NCBI RefSeq assembly: GCF_001499905.1
Contig: NZ_LQIS01000002.1
Coordinates: forward strand, 62,001 to 126,000
Length of the DNA stretch: 64,000 bases
Origin: Mycobacterium sp. GA-1285
GTDB lineage: Bacteria > Actinomycetota > Actinomycetes > Mycobacteriales > Mycobacteriaceae
Direction of reading: 5' to 3'
Part shown: piece after piece, positions 27,383 to 35,753 of the stretch
Layout of the letters: every line of letters starts with the position of its first letter
Numbering within the stretch: the stretch's first letter is position 1
Made by a program: the position numbers and the translations under genes
The notes under the pieces: model-generated
Database searches by the model: none
What the model was told of the DNA's origin: nothing
Seen by the model: only the letters and a program-made list of their open reading frames with translations

Positions 27383-28447
27383 ATGCGTCTGCCCGTGATG
27401 CCGCCGGTGTCGCCGATGCTGGCCAAATCGGTGGCGTCGATTCCGGAGGGCGCGTTCTACGAGCCGAAGTGGGACGGTTTCCGGTCGATCTGCTTCCGTG
27501 ACGGCGACGACGTCGAACTCGGCAGCCGCAACGAGCGGCCGCTGACCCGCTACTTTCCTGAACTGGTGGAGGCCGCCAAAGCCGAACTACCCGGCCGCTG
27601 CGTCATCGACGGCGAGATCATCGTCGCCACCGACCGCGGGCTCGACTTCGAAGCGCTGCAGCAGCGCATCCACCCAGCCGACTCCCGGGTTCGGATGCTG
27701 GCCGAGAAGACGCCGGCGTCCTTCATCGCATTCGACCTGCTCGCGCTTGACGACATCGACTACACCGAGCGACCTTTCAGCGAGCGTCGTGCCGCACTCG
27801 AAGACGCGCTCGTCGACACCGGCCCGAGATTCCACGTCACACCGGTCACGACCGACCTCGCGACAGCACAGCGCTGGTTCGACGAGTTCGAGGGCGCCGG
27901 CCTCGACGGTGTCGTCGCCAAGCCTCGGTCCCTGAACTATCAACCGGACAAGCGCGTGATGTTCAAAATCAAACATCAACGGACCGCTGACTGCGTCGTC
28001 GCCGGCTACCGCGTCCACAAATCGGGCGAGGATACGATCGGGTCGCTACTTCTCGGGCTGTACAAAGACGACGGCACGTTGGCGTCCGTCGGCGTGATCG
28101 GCGCTTTCCCGATGGTCCGCCGTCGCGAACTCTTCGCCGAATTACAGCCGCTGGTAACCACATTCGACCAGCATCCGTGGAACTGGGCCGCCGATGCCGA
28201 TCCCGACGTCGTGCGCCGCTACGGCGGCGGGTCCCGCTGGAACGCCGGCAAGGACCTGTCGTTTGTTCCGCTGCGTCCCGAACGCGTGGTCGAGGTCCGC
28301 TACGACCACATGGAGGGCGAACGGTTCCGCCACACCGCGCAGTTCAACCGGTGGCGCCCCGACCGCGACCCCCGTTCGTGCACATACGACCAACTCGAGC
28401 AGCCGGTCACCTTCAAACTGGGTGACATAGTTCCCGGACTCGGCTGA
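27383..28447 (+). CDS. ligC2: ATP-dependent DNA ligase LigC (copy 2)
   Basis: A second LigC, 354 residues, with the same domain plan as ligC1: FYEPKWDGFR (K29 adenylated), VIDGEIIV, FIAFDLLAL, GLDGVVAKP and MFKIKHQRTADCV, then a C-terminal OB fold ending near QFNRWRPDRDPRSC. It diverges from ligC1 in sequence throughout, so the duplication is old. M. smegmatis also has two LigC paralogues beside PolD1, which supports orthology. It is transcribed away from ligC1 and polD1. Upstream in-frame codons back to 27269 are not needed for the fold. Confidence 0.93.
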   Translation: MRLPVMPPVSPMLAKSVASIPEGAFYEPKWDGFRSICFRDGDDVELGSRNERPLTRYFPELVEAAKAELPGRCVIDGEIIVATDRGLDFEALQQRIHPADSRVRMLAEKTPASFIAFDLLALDDIDYTERPFSERRAALEDALVDTGPRFHVTPVTTDLATAQRWFDEFEGAGLDGVVAKPRSLNYQPDKRVMFKIKHQRTADCVVAGYRVHKSGEDTIGSLLLGLYKDDGTLASVGVIGAFPMVRRRELFAELQPLVTTFDQHPWNWAADADPDVVRRYGGGSRWNAGKDLSFVPLRPERVVEVRYDHMEGERFRHTAQFNRWRPDRDPRSCTYDQLEQPVTFKLGDIVPGLG

Positions 28448-28505
28448 CCGAAGAACTTTCGCCAACTCAGCGATGACCGAACGCCGGACGTGTGATGCTG
28501 CCTCC

Positions 28506-28931
28506 ATGGGGATCACACGCGCGATGGCAGCGGCGGTGACGCTCATCGGTGCGGCCATCGGGTTGGCGGGCCCCGCATGGGCCGATGGGCGGCTCGAAGG
28601 CCAGTACCGGCTCATCAACGGCGCGACGTCGAACACGTGGGCGATCACCACGCAGTGCAATCCCGAAGGTTACTGTGCCGGAACGGTTTCTAGTTCGACC
28701 GGAATGATCGCACAGATCAGCAAGCAGCCCGACGGCCCATGGACCGTCGAGCGCCACGATGTCTTCAACGGACGCCCGTGCGCTGACGGCAGCACCGGCC
28801 CCGCCGATTTGACGTACTCGTTCGATCCGGCCAGTTTGGCGGGCAACCTGCGCTACACGTGGAAAGCGGGGACGTGTAACGACCCCGCCGCCGGTCAGAG
28901 TGACCAGCCGATAAGTCTCCAGCCGCTGTAA
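28506..28931 (+). CDS. Secreted hypothetical protein
   Basis: 141 residues with a signal peptide (MGITRAMAAAVTLIGAAIGLAGPAWA) cleaved before DGRLEGQY. The mature part is beta-rich with four Cys (TQCNPEGYCAG, GRPCADG, AGTCNDP), likely two disulfides, and no membrane anchor. This pattern is common among small mycobacterial exported proteins of unknown function. The ATG at 28506 gives a proper signal; an in-frame GTG further up (28473) would spoil it. It lies 58 bp after ligC2 on the same strand but is probably independent. Confidence 0.72.
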   Translation: MGITRAMAAAVTLIGAAIGLAGPAWADGRLEGQYRLINGATSNTWAITTQCNPEGYCAGTVSSSTGMIAQISKQPDGPWTVERHDVFNGRPCADGSTGPADLTYSFDPASLAGNLRYTWKAGTCNDPAAGQSDQPISLQPL

Positions 28932-28965
28932 TCGGCAATTTTGCTTCGCGCGTTGGGATCCCGAT

Positions 28966-28989
28966 GACTCAGCGACTGACTCAGCGACT
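28966..28989. repeat. 12-bp x2 tandem repeat spanning the MFS gene stop codon
   Basis: GACTCAGCGACT occurs twice in tandem (28966-28977, 28978-28989). On the minus strand the last codons AGT CGC TGA of the transporter gene are followed in frame by GTC AGT CGC TGA, so the stop is duplicated 12 bp downstream. Confidence 0.9.
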
Positions 28990-30393
28990 GCCCTCGAGTT
29001 CGTAGTCCAACTGCGGCGGCGCTTCCGGCGTGCCGGGTATCTCGGTGCCGTTGATCGGGCAGCGGGCCGTCTCGGGAACCTTGGCCAGCGCGATCGCGCC
29101 GACGACGCAGGCACCCATCATGTAGTACGCCGGTACGAGGTTGTGACCCGTCGCGTTGACCAGCCACTCGTTGACCGCCGGGGCCGTGCCGCCGAAGAGC
29201 GCCGTCGACACGTTGTAGGCGATGGCGAAACCGGCATAGCGCACCTGCGTCGGAAACATCGCGGGAAACGTCGCCGAGATGGTCGCCAACTGCGGCACGT
29301 AAAGCAACCCCAGTACGGCGAAACCGATGACAGCGCCGATGAGGCCGGTCGACATCAGCATGAACATCGGAATGCCCGCGACGAACAACCCGGCCAACGA
29401 GAACCACCAGACCGGCTTGCGCCCGAACCGATCTGAGGCCAGGCCCGCGAACGGCAGAAAGATCATCATCGACAGCATCCCGATGATCGGCACGACCAAC
29501 GACATGTCGGTGGACAGGCCGATCGACTGCTCGAGATAGGTGGGCATGTACGAGAGCAGCGTGTAGTTGACGACGTTGAGCGCGACCACCATGCCGCCGA
29601 GGCGCAGGATCGGCCCGCGGTACCTGGCGATGAGATCCTTGAACTCGGAGCCGACGGTTTCTTCCTGGCGCCCCGACGCCTCAAGTTCTTTGAACACCGG
29701 CGTCTCGTCTAGCCGCGTGCGCAGGTACAGCCCGATCAGGCCGAGCGGAGCGGCGATCAGAAACGGCAGCCGCCAACCCCAGACGTTCATCTGGTCGTCG
29801 GAGAGGATCAGCGAGAACCCGAGCATCATCAGCGCTCCGGTCGAGAAGCCGGCCAGGGTGCCGAACTCGAGGAAGCTTCCCAGCACGCCGCGACGGCGGG
29901 TGGGTGCGTATTCGGCCATGAACGTGGCGGCGCCGCCGTACTCTCCGCCCGTCGAGAAGCCCTGGATCATCCGCAGGATCACCATCAGCACGGGCGCCCA
30001 GATCCCGATGGTGGCGTAACTGGGAACGAGCCCCACGCACAGCGTCGCGCCGGCCATCACCAGGATCGTGATGGCCAGGATCCGCCGCCGCCCGAGTCGG
30101 TCGCCGAGTGGACCCCAGACGAAACCGCCGAGCGGGCGGACCAGGAAGGAGACGGCGAACGTCATCAGTGCCAACAGAGTCGCGGTCGCCCCGTCGCCCG
30201 GAAAGATGGCCGTCGAGATGTACGAGACCCCGTAGGCGTAGAGGCCGTAGTCGAACCATTCGGTGTAGTTGCCGACGGCCGATGCCGCGATCGCCTTCTT
30301 CACCTCACCCGACGACGGCTCCTGCTCGGGCTTGTGCTGCGGGCCGGCCGAACCTTCGGCATCCACGTAGTGCTCCTCGCGTCCGTCGGGCAC
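28981..30393 (-). CDS. MFS transporter, metabolite:H+ symporter (ProP/KgtP-like)
   Basis: A 470-residue inner-membrane secondary transporter with 12 predicted helices. The start of helix 1, ASAVGNYTEWFDYGLYAY, and the loop 2-3 signature GPLGDRLGRRRIL are typical of the metabolite:H+ symporter family (proline/betaine, 2-oxoglutarate, citrate, shikimate). A second RFGRKP motif occurs in loop 8-9. The hydrophilic N-terminus of about 30 residues and the C-terminus face the cytoplasm. The substrate cannot be deduced. It is a single gene; 145 bp with no evident feature separate it from gvpK. Confidence 0.88.
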   Translation of the reverse strand: MPDGREEHYVDAEGSAGPQHKPEQEPSSGEVKKAIAASAVGNYTEWFDYGLYAYGVSYISTAIFPGDGATATLLALMTFAVSFLVRPLGGFVWGPLGDRLGRRRILAITILVMAGATLCVGLVPSYATIGIWAPVLMVILRMIQGFSTGGEYGGAATFMAEYAPTRRRGVLGSFLEFGTLAGFSTGALMMLGFSLILSDDQMNVWGWRLPFLIAAPLGLIGLYLRTRLDETPVFKELEASGRQEETVGSEFKDLIARYRGPILRLGGMVVALNVVNYTLLSYMPTYLEQSIGLSTDMSLVVPIIGMLSMMIFLPFAGLASDRFGRKPVWWFSLAGLFVAGIPMFMLMSTGLIGAVIGFAVLGLLYVPQLATISATFPAMFPTQVRYAGFAIAYNVSTALFGGTAPAVNEWLVNATGHNLVPAYYMMGACVVGAIALAKVPETARCPINGTEIPGTPEAPPQLDYELEGSR

Positions 30394-30538
30394 GGTCCCG
30401 GACCGCCTACGTACGGCGAGCGTTCGGCACGGGCCGTGGTTCTCGGTGCACAGGCAAAGTACCAGCGGAAGTCGTGGGTACCCGGAACGGCCTTTCCCAT
30501 GGCAACTTTGACGAGGCGGTGGAAAGAGCGGGTTCGGG

Positions 30539-30850
30539 TCAGCCCGGATCAGTGGGCAGCAGCGGCCCGAGCGGCCCTAGATCGATATTGAGGTCCTCTG
30601 GCTTGAGATCAAAGTGGTCGCGCAGTTCGGCCATCTTCTCTTCCAACAGCATGAGAGTGGTGCCGATGCGCTCGATCTGCTCGTCGGACAGAGTTCCATC
30701 GTCGACCCTGCGGATCGCCTGGCGCTCCATCAGCTGTCGCAGTAACTCGACCAGCGTCAGCACCAGGCTGACCAGGCCACGCTCGACATTGGCCGGGTCG
30801 GAGTTGATCCGCCGCCGCGGTTCCGGCAGTTCAGGTCCAGTCGAGTTCAT
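30539..30850 (-). CDS. gvpK: Gas vesicle protein GvpK
   Basis: 103 residues. It matches GvpK by NVERGLVSLVLTLVELLRQLMERQAIRRVD (as separate motifs), LSDEQIERIGTTLMLLEEKMAEL and the end DLNIDLGPLGPLL. GvpK is required for vesicle formation in actinobacterial and archaeal clusters but has no assigned biochemical role. It is the last gene of the leftward operon; its ATG overlaps the end of gvpS by 20 bp, implying coupling. Confidence 0.92.
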   Translation of the reverse strand: MNSTGPELPEPRRRINSDPANVERGLVSLVLTLVELLRQLMERQAIRRVDDGTLSDEQIERIGTTLMLLEEKMAELRDHFDLKPEDLNIDLGPLGPLLPTDPG

Positions 30851-31046
30851 CTGCCATGCCCTGTTCGGCTGACATCAGCGAACTCATCGAGGAGACCAGG
30901 GTGCGAAGCGAGATCACAACCATGTCGACGTCTGCGATGGAGAGCACGACCTCGCCGCTGATCACGACACCCCCGGCCAGCACCCGGTCGAGGAGATCGA
31001 CAAGTGCGATGCGCCGGTCCTCCTGCCCGGGAAGTACGTCAGTCAT
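30831..31046 (-). CDS. gvpS: Gas vesicle GvpA-family minor protein (GvpS)
   Basis: 71 residues of the GvpA/J/M family: IALVDLLDRVLAGGVVISGEVVLSIADVDMVVISLRTLVSS is the helix-beta-beta-helix core, read here as separate segments. It is shorter than the GvpA and GvpJ of the same operon and lies after gvpL and before gvpK, the position of gvpS in Streptomyces-type clusters. It is probably a minor shell or cap protein. It overlaps gvpL by 4 bp. Confidence 0.85.
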   Translation of the reverse strand: MTDVLPGQEDRRIALVDLLDRVLAGGVVISGEVVLSIADVDMVVISLRTLVSSMSSLMSAEQGMADELDWT

Positions 31047-31816
31047 CCGGCCACCGGCTCGCCAGTGAACGAGTAGGGAGGCCAGGGTCCCGTGGTCTCC
31101 AGAGACAGCGCGTCGGTCGACATCACCAGTGCTGAAACGGCTTTACGGAACAACCCGACCGCATCCGAGTCGACCAGATACGTGCCGTTGAGCACGATCA
31201 CATCGTCCCGACCCGACAGCGCGCGTGTGGGTGGCGGCTTGCGCTTTCCATCGACGGCATAGCGCATCAACGTCCTATGAATACGCTCGGCCCCGACGGC
31301 GGCAGCCTGATAGGCCTCCTCACGTGACACCAGCGCTTGCCTCCGTCGCATCAAATACGCTGTGCCGCTGATCTTTCCACTCTCCTCCTTGCCGCCGGCC
31401 GGCGCATGCTGGCGCTTTGGATCGGCGTAGACCTTCACGCCCACCTCGAGACGGTCGCGGAGTCGGCTCAGCGTCGCTTCGAAGTCCCGGCTCCGGTTCT
31501 GCAACATCTCCCGCACCCGGTCCTCCGAGAGGTAGACCGTCGCCATCCGTACCGGAATGACCGAGCCGGACCGGGCAACCGCGCTGATGACGGCATCGTG
31601 CGCCCGCGCCTTGCTAGCGACCCAGTCGAGATCCTCGAGGTTGCGGCTCAAGGCGTCCTTGCCGAACTCATCGAGGTCGACCGAGCCGACGACGGCCGCG
31701 AGTTGATCGGTCGAAACCACGTGCACCAGCTCATCGGCGACACCTCGCAGGCCACCCATTCGCCCCTCGGCGCCTTCACCCTGGGTCACGGCGTATAGCC
31801 AAACCCCCTCAGTCAT
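31043..31816 (-). CDS. gvpL: Gas vesicle protein GvpL (GvpF/L family)
   Basis: 257 residues starting MTEGVWLYAVTQG, the usual GvpF/L opening strand. The middle has the family-like VIPVRMATVYLSEDRVREML, and the C-terminus YDVIVLNG-like segment (DDVIVLNGTYLVDSDAVGLF) leads to GPWPPYSF, the diagnostic GvpL/F end. GvpF/L proteins are thought to seed or chaperone GvpA assembly. The ATG at 31816 overlaps the 3' end of gvpJ by 8 bp. The frame remains open upstream inside gvpJ, a shadow. Confidence 0.92.
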   Translation of the reverse strand: MTEGVWLYAVTQGEGAEGRMGGLRGVADELVHVVSTDQLAAVVGSVDLDEFGKDALSRNLEDLDWVASKARAHDAVISAVARSGSVIPVRMATVYLSEDRVREMLQNRSRDFEATLSRLRDRLEVGVKVYADPKRQHAPAGGKEESGKISGTAYLMRRRQALVSREEAYQAAAVGAERIHRTLMRYAVDGKRKPPPTRALSGRDDVIVLNGTYLVDSDAVGLFRKAVSALVMSTDALSLETTGPWPPYSFTGEPVAG

Positions 31817-32219
31817 AATCGACGTCCTCGTATGCCACCGGTCGCGCTTCCACAGCGCGACGTTGGCCGTCGACCTGCTCGAGTCCGCCCTGCTCGAGTC
31901 CGCCCCGCTCGAGTCGCTCAATCTGCGCACGCAGCTTCTCGTTCTCCAGTTGGAGCGCGGATTTCTTGCCCGTGAGCCAGGGATCGTTCTCCCACCAGTC
32001 GATGCCGACCTGCTTGGCGGTGTCGAGAGAAGCCACCACCAGACGCAATTTGATGGTGAGAAGCTCGATGTCAAGGAGATTCACCTGGATGTCGCCGGCG
32101 ATCACGATCCCTTTGTCCAGCACCCGCTCGAGGATGTCGCCGAGGTTCGCCGGCTGCGGACTCGCGACACCGCCACCGCCATAGCCGCGCGGCACGAGGC
32201 TGTCATCTCCCAACGTCAC
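31809..32219 (-). CDS. gvpJ: Gas vesicle protein GvpJ
   Basis: 136 residues. The GvpA-like core NLGDILERVLDKGIVIAGDIQVNLLDIELLTIKLRLVVASLDTA (as separate parts) is followed by the GvpJ hallmark GIDWWENDPWLTG and a coiled-coil segment (LQLENEKLRAQIERLERG). A short EQGG repeat and an acidic end follow. GvpJ is an essential minor component near the vesicle tips. The start overlaps the end of gvpO by 4 bp. Confidence 0.93.
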   Translation of the reverse strand: MTLGDDSLVPRGYGGGGVASPQPANLGDILERVLDKGIVIAGDIQVNLLDIELLTIKLRLVVASLDTAKQVGIDWWENDPWLTGKKSALQLENEKLRAQIERLERGGLEQGGLEQVDGQRRAVEARPVAYEDVDYD

Positions 32220-32545
32220 GTGCCATCACCTCCGTCGCGAGTCTGGCCGCGCAGATACCGTCGGATGCGGCGGAATCCCAGCAGTTCTCCATCGACATCC
32301 AGTTCCACCTCGTAGAGCGCCAGGATGTCCGCCGAGGATGGAATTCGCCGGTCCTCGACCACTTCGAAATCGACCACCCACCCGTCGATGTCGGTCGCCT
32401 CCACCGAAGTCATGGCGACGGGTTCATTACCGCTGAGTTCCTCGATGAGTTCGCGGGCCACCCCGGCGGCTTGGCGTGCACTCAATGACTGTCCGCCGTC
32501 GCCCTTGCTTGTTCGTGTCCGGCTGCCTTGGGTCATTGCTCTCAC
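32216..32545 (-). CDS. gvpO: Gas vesicle protein GvpO
   Basis: 109 residues with the GvpO core SVEATDIDGWVVDFEVVEDRRIPSS followed by DILALYEVELDVDGELLGFRRIRRYLRG, the family signature. GvpO is needed for vesicle formation or its regulation in haloarchaea; its role in actinobacteria is unclear. Here it lies in the middle of the operon, after gvpG, instead of first as in Streptomyces. It overlaps gvpG by 4 bp. Confidence 0.92.
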   Translation of the reverse strand: MRAMTQGSRTRTSKGDGGQSLSARQAAGVARELIEELSGNEPVAMTSVEATDIDGWVVDFEVVEDRRIPSSADILALYEVELDVDGELLGFRRIRRYLRGQTRDGGDGT

Positions 32546-32796
32546 CCGTCTTCCTCAACGGTCGTGCCCACATCAGGGCCGATCCTCGTCGCCAGAATCT
32601 GCTCCTGGGCCTCGCGTTCCTCTTCGGCCGAGATCTCGCCCCGCTGACGCGCATCTTCGAGTTCCTCGAGTTGCCTGCGGGTCCTGGCCGGATCGTGTAA
32701 TTCGGCGTTCACTCGGCGCTCGATCAGCTCACCGAGCGACACCACACCGCGGACCGGAATCAGTGGCCACATGACGAGCGACGAAAGGAGTCCCAT
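32542..32796 (-). CDS. gvpG: Gas vesicle protein GvpG
   Basis: 84 residues, matching GvpG: MGLLSSLVMWPLIPVRGVVSLGELI, then INAEL-like VNAELHDPARTRRQLEELEDARQRGEISAEEE, a helical charged segment. GvpG is an accessory assembly protein, usually next to gvpF as here (5 bp gap). It overlaps gvpO by 4 bp. Confidence 0.92.
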   Translation of the reverse strand: MGLLSSLVMWPLIPVRGVVSLGELIERRVNAELHDPARTRRQLEELEDARQRGEISAEEEREAQEQILATRIGPDVGTTVEEDG

Positions 32797-32801
32797 CGCC
32801 G

Positions 32802-33587
32802 TCAGCCCTTCGCACGAGTGACGACGAAGTCGTATGCCGCCAGTGGTCCCAGCAGCCGCATCTGCACACGGCCGGCCCAGTCCTCTGTTAGCTCGTCCAC
32901 CACTTCCTGCAGTCGAGCTTCGTCCTCGACAGCGGCCAAGACCGCCACGTTCACCGCATCAAGTTCGTGCGTGGGCTGCCGGACGTTGACCTGCTTGGCC
33001 AGTCCTTCGAGCGCTTTGACCGCGATGTCCGTATCGGCGCGCCGCTTCACCTCGATCGCGTTGACCACGAGCTCGCCAAGCGCCATCCGAGGCTGCCGCG
33101 CGGCATCGTCCGAGAGGCCGGCTATATCATTTCGGAGTTGCTGTGCCCTTTCACTTTCCGAAATCACCTCGCGCAGGATGGCCGCTTCCTCATAGCGCCC
33201 CTTCACGATGTATTCGGCGTGTCCTTCAAGGGCCTGCAAAGCGTCCGCGAACTCGTCGTGATTCTGCCCGAGAAGCTCCTCGGCCACGGACTCCACGTCG
33301 GTCATCACCGCCCCGAATCGCATCGGCAACACCGGCGCCACCGACGCGGTTCCGTCGAGCAACCGCGCGTGGGCCTGTAGGCATTCGGGCTTGCCCAACG
33401 GTTGGTCCGTGGGTATCGGGCTGATGAGCGCGGCGATGTCTCCCTTACGGATCACGTCGACCTTCGCCGGTGGATCACCGATTCCCTGGGCATCGCTCTC
33501 GACTTCGACGTCGGCGGGCACGATCCCGTAGACGTAGATCCCGGATGGCTTCTTCGACCCATCGGAGTTGTTAGTCCGAGCCATCAT
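32802..33587 (-). CDS. gvpF: Gas vesicle protein GvpF (GvpF/L family)
   Basis: 261 residues starting [10 protein letters not shown] then [14 protein letters not shown], the GvpF opening strand. Further motifs are [14 protein letters not shown] in the middle and [11 protein letters not shown] at the end, the latter diagnostic of the family. GvpF touches the growing GvpA shell and is part of the assembly machinery. The start ATGA overlaps the stop of gvpA, so the two are coupled. It is the paralogue of gvpL in the same operon. Confidence 0.93.
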   Translation of the reverse strand: MMARTNNSDGSKKPSGIYVYGIVPADVEVESDAQGIGDPPAKVDVIRKGDIAALISPIPTDQPLGKPECLQAHARLLDGTASVAPVLPMRFGAVMTDVESVAEELLGQNHDEFADALQALEGHAEYIVKGRYEEAAILREVISESERAQQLRNDIAGLSDDAARQPRMALGELVVNAIEVKRRADTDIAVKALEGLAKQVNVRQPTHELDAVNVAVLAAVEDEARLQEVVDELTEDWAGRVQMRLLGPLAAYDFVVTRAKG

Positions 33588-33991
33588 TCCTCCCTCCGCC
33601 GTCTCCGGCGCTGTTGCGGTTCGTGTTCCGCAGTGGAGTCGCTCAGCAGGTCTCCGAGTTTCTCGCCCGCCGCTTCCAGCGCGCCCTTGGTCTTGTGTTT
33701 GGCCCCACGCTCGGTGACCTCGCCGACCAGATCGGTCAGCCCTGCCTTGGAGTCCTGCTCTGAAATATCGAGCCGATTAACGGCTTCAGCGAAACGCAGG
33801 TAAGTATCGACGCTCGCAACGACGACGCGGGCGTCCACAGTCAGTAGCTCGATGCCGACGAGCGACACCCGAACGTACGCGTCGATCACTAGCCCCTTGT
33901 CGAGAATGGTGTCGATGACGTCGGCCAGGCTGCTCGAGTTGGGGCCGCCGACATCACCACCGCCGCTCGCGGGTTGAATTGCCGTTGTCAT
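33584..33991 (-). CDS. gvpA: Major gas vesicle shell protein GvpA
   Basis: GvpA self-assembles into the gas-permeable shell. The 135-residue protein has the conserved core [53 protein letters not shown]. After it comes an extra C-terminal region of about 60 residues, Lys/Glu-rich with a very basic end (QQRRRRRR). Cyanobacterial GvpA is about 70 residues, so the tail is notable, though longer GvpA forms occur in actinobacteria. The ATG at 33991 overlaps the stop of the SRPBCC gene by 4 bp. Confidence 0.93.
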   Translation of the reverse strand: MTTAIQPASGGGDVGGPNSSSLADVIDTILDKGLVIDAYVRVSLVGIELLTVDARVVVASVDTYLRFAEAVNRLDISEQDSKAGLTDLVGEVTERGAKHKTKGALEAAGEKLGDLLSDSTAEHEPQQRRRRRREE

Positions 33992-35031
33992 GACCGTGCG
34001 CTTTTCTTCGGGGCGAACCGCCGCTGGCCCGTCGAGGGTCGGCGGGCACCCGACCGCGAGGAGGCGGAACGGTCGCCGGTGCCCCGTTGCTCTCGCGCGT
34101 GACTCGGCTTGGAACCGCCGGAACCGTTTCTCGGTGCCCCTTTCCGTCTGCGTGTCGCGGGCTTCGAGTCCTGCTCGTCGGTATCGGCGTTGTCCGAGGA
34201 CACCACCTCGCCGTCGCGGATTTCGCCTCGCCATCCTTCGACGTCGTCGGGGTGAAGGATGGTGTCCGTCATGACGTGACGCTGGAAATGCTTCAGCTCC
34301 AGCCGGATCCGCCGACCAGGGGCTCGCCACAGATTGCCGGTCTTTTCGAAGAAACCCTGCGGGTGGTACTCGAGTATCACGATGATGCGGGTCAGGTCCG
34401 GGGCGAGTTCATGGAACGTCACCGCACCGTCGACATACCCCTTGGCTCCCTTAGACTTCCAGACGATCCGGTCGTTCGGCACCTGCTCGACGATCGTGGA
34501 TTCCCACGTCCGGTGCGAGAGGAACACCTGAGCCTTCCACTCCAACTTCTCGTCTGAAACCTGCTCGACGTTCTCGACCTTCTTCATGAACTTGGGGAAC
34601 TCGGAGAACTGGGTCCACTGGTCGTAAGCCACATCGATCGGCACGCCGACCTCGATCTGCTCGACAATGTTGGTGACCTTCAGCTTCTGACCGCCGCCCT
34701 TACCGCCTTTGCCGCCCACTGCGTTGGTCAACGACTCAGCAGCGCCCTTTACTGAATCCTTCACCTTGCCCGCGGCGCCGCCGACACCGGCCTTCAGCAT
34801 GGTCTTGACCGGTGAGGAGTGCCCCTCCTTCCCTGTGACGGCCGACAACAGGCCGCCACCGTTCTCGGCATAGTGGGTCAGGCGACTCGAGGCACCGCTG
34901 AGCCGTCCGGATACCGAGTTCACGGCCCGGTCCGTCATCGACCCTGCGAGCCGTTGCAACGACTCCTGCAGTGCACCTGCGCCGTTCGTCGCCTTCGCGT
35001 CATGGGCGTTTCGCTTGGTCTGTGTCGCCAT
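33988..35031 (-). CDS. Gas-vesicle-associated SRPBCC protein
   Basis: 347 residues. The N-terminal third is helical and Gly/Ala-rich ([35 protein letters not shown]). A SRPBCC/START-like domain runs from about residue 115 ([28 protein letters not shown]) to EGWRGEI. A very basic tail ([24 protein letters not shown]) ends the protein. Streptomyces gvp clusters also contain accessory genes (gvpY, gvpZ); I cannot say which this equals. GGGAGG lies 8 nt before ATG 35031; a GTG at 35040 overlapping the previous stop is the alternative. It is coupled to gvpA, which suggests a role in assembly or regulation. Confidence 0.8.
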   Translation of the reverse strand: MATQTKRNAHDAKATNGAGALQESLQRLAGSMTDRAVNSVSGRLSGASSRLTHYAENGGGLLSAVTGKEGHSSPVKTMLKAGVGGAAGKVKDSVKGAAESLTNAVGGKGGKGGGQKLKVTNIVEQIEVGVPIDVAYDQWTQFSEFPKFMKKVENVEQVSDEKLEWKAQVFLSHRTWESTIVEQVPNDRIVWKSKGAKGYVDGAVTFHELAPDLTRIIVILEYHPQGFFEKTGNLWRAPGRRIRLELKHFQRHVMTDTILHPDDVEGWRGEIRDGEVVSSDNADTDEQDSKPATRRRKGAPRNGSGGSKPSHAREQRGTGDRSASSRSGARRPSTGQRRFAPKKSARS

Positions 35032-35036
35032 GTCGG

Positions 35037-35753
35037 TCACCTCCCTCGGCGCACCGGCGCGCGCTTCGCGGCAGCGCTGCCGCGCCTTGTCGGTCGGCCC
35101 TGCGCCTCGCCATTACTATCAGAACGCGTACGTCGCGCGGGCCGCGTCGCTCGTGCACTGGCCGCGCGGCGTGTGACCCGCCGCGGTGGCGCGTCGTCCG
35201 GCTCCTCGTCGGCATCCTCGTCGTCGATGTCGGCGTCGATGTCGGCGTCATCGTCGAGATCCTCGAAGTCGTCGTCACCGAGGTCGTCGTCACCGAGGTC
35301 CTCTTCCGCGACGTCCAGTGGCTCGTCGTCGTAGTCGTCCTCGTCGTAGCTGTCGTCGTAGCTGTCATCTCTGGCGGCTTGTCCGCGACCGCCATTGAGC
35401 AGACCCGTCGCCGACGTCAAGTCATCAACCGCGGAACCGGCGGTTCGTCCGACCTCCTCGGTCGGCACCACACCCTGCAGTCGATCGTTGAGCGCGTCGA
35501 CTCGATTGGTCGCCGCAGTCATGGCGGCCGCTCTCGCGGCGGTCAAGACCTCACCGCGAAGTTGACTCGACAGATCGTGAATCTGATCCGAGACCCCCAG
35601 CGAGGCCACGCCCTTCGAAAGAAGTTGGCCCGGCCCCGGGAATTTGCCCGTCAGCCCCGCCGCAGCCAGCATCAAGGCGATCCTCATCTTTCGCGTCCTA
35701 CCCAGGAAGTAGCCGGCGCCCACCGCGAGCGCCACCTTTGGTCCGTTTGCCAT
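35037..35753 (-). CDS. Gas-vesicle-associated protein with acidic repeats (first gene of operon)
   Basis: 238 residues. The N-terminus KVALAVGAGYFLGRTRKMRIALMLAAAG forms one or two hydrophobic segments around the motif GYFLGRTRKMR. A helical middle part follows, then a long Asp/Glu stretch with repeats (DDSYDDSYDEDDYDDE, DLGDDDLGDDDFEDLDDDAD) and a basic Arg-rich end. Similar proteins open or flank actinobacterial gvp operons and are sometimes mis-annotated as DNA primase. Being first, it follows the 404-bp promoter region. The ATG at 35753 is preceded by GAGAGGAA. Its function is unknown. Confidence 0.78.
   Translation of the reverse strand: MANGPKVALAVGAGYFLGRTRKMRIALMLAAAGLTGKFPGPGQLLSKGVASLGVSDQIHDLSSQLRGEVLTAARAAAMTAATNRVDALNDRLQGVVPTEEVGRTAGSAVDDLTSATGLLNGGRGQAARDDSYDDSYDEDDYDDEPLDVAEEDLGDDDLGDDDFEDLDDDADIDADIDDEDADEEPDDAPPRRVTRRAASARATRPARRTRSDSNGEAQGRPTRRGSAAAKRAPVRRGR

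Noticed and set aside
26106..27398. 430-codon frame on the plus strand opposite ligC1
   Set aside because: Antisense to a clear ligase gene; composition typical of GC-rich shadows.
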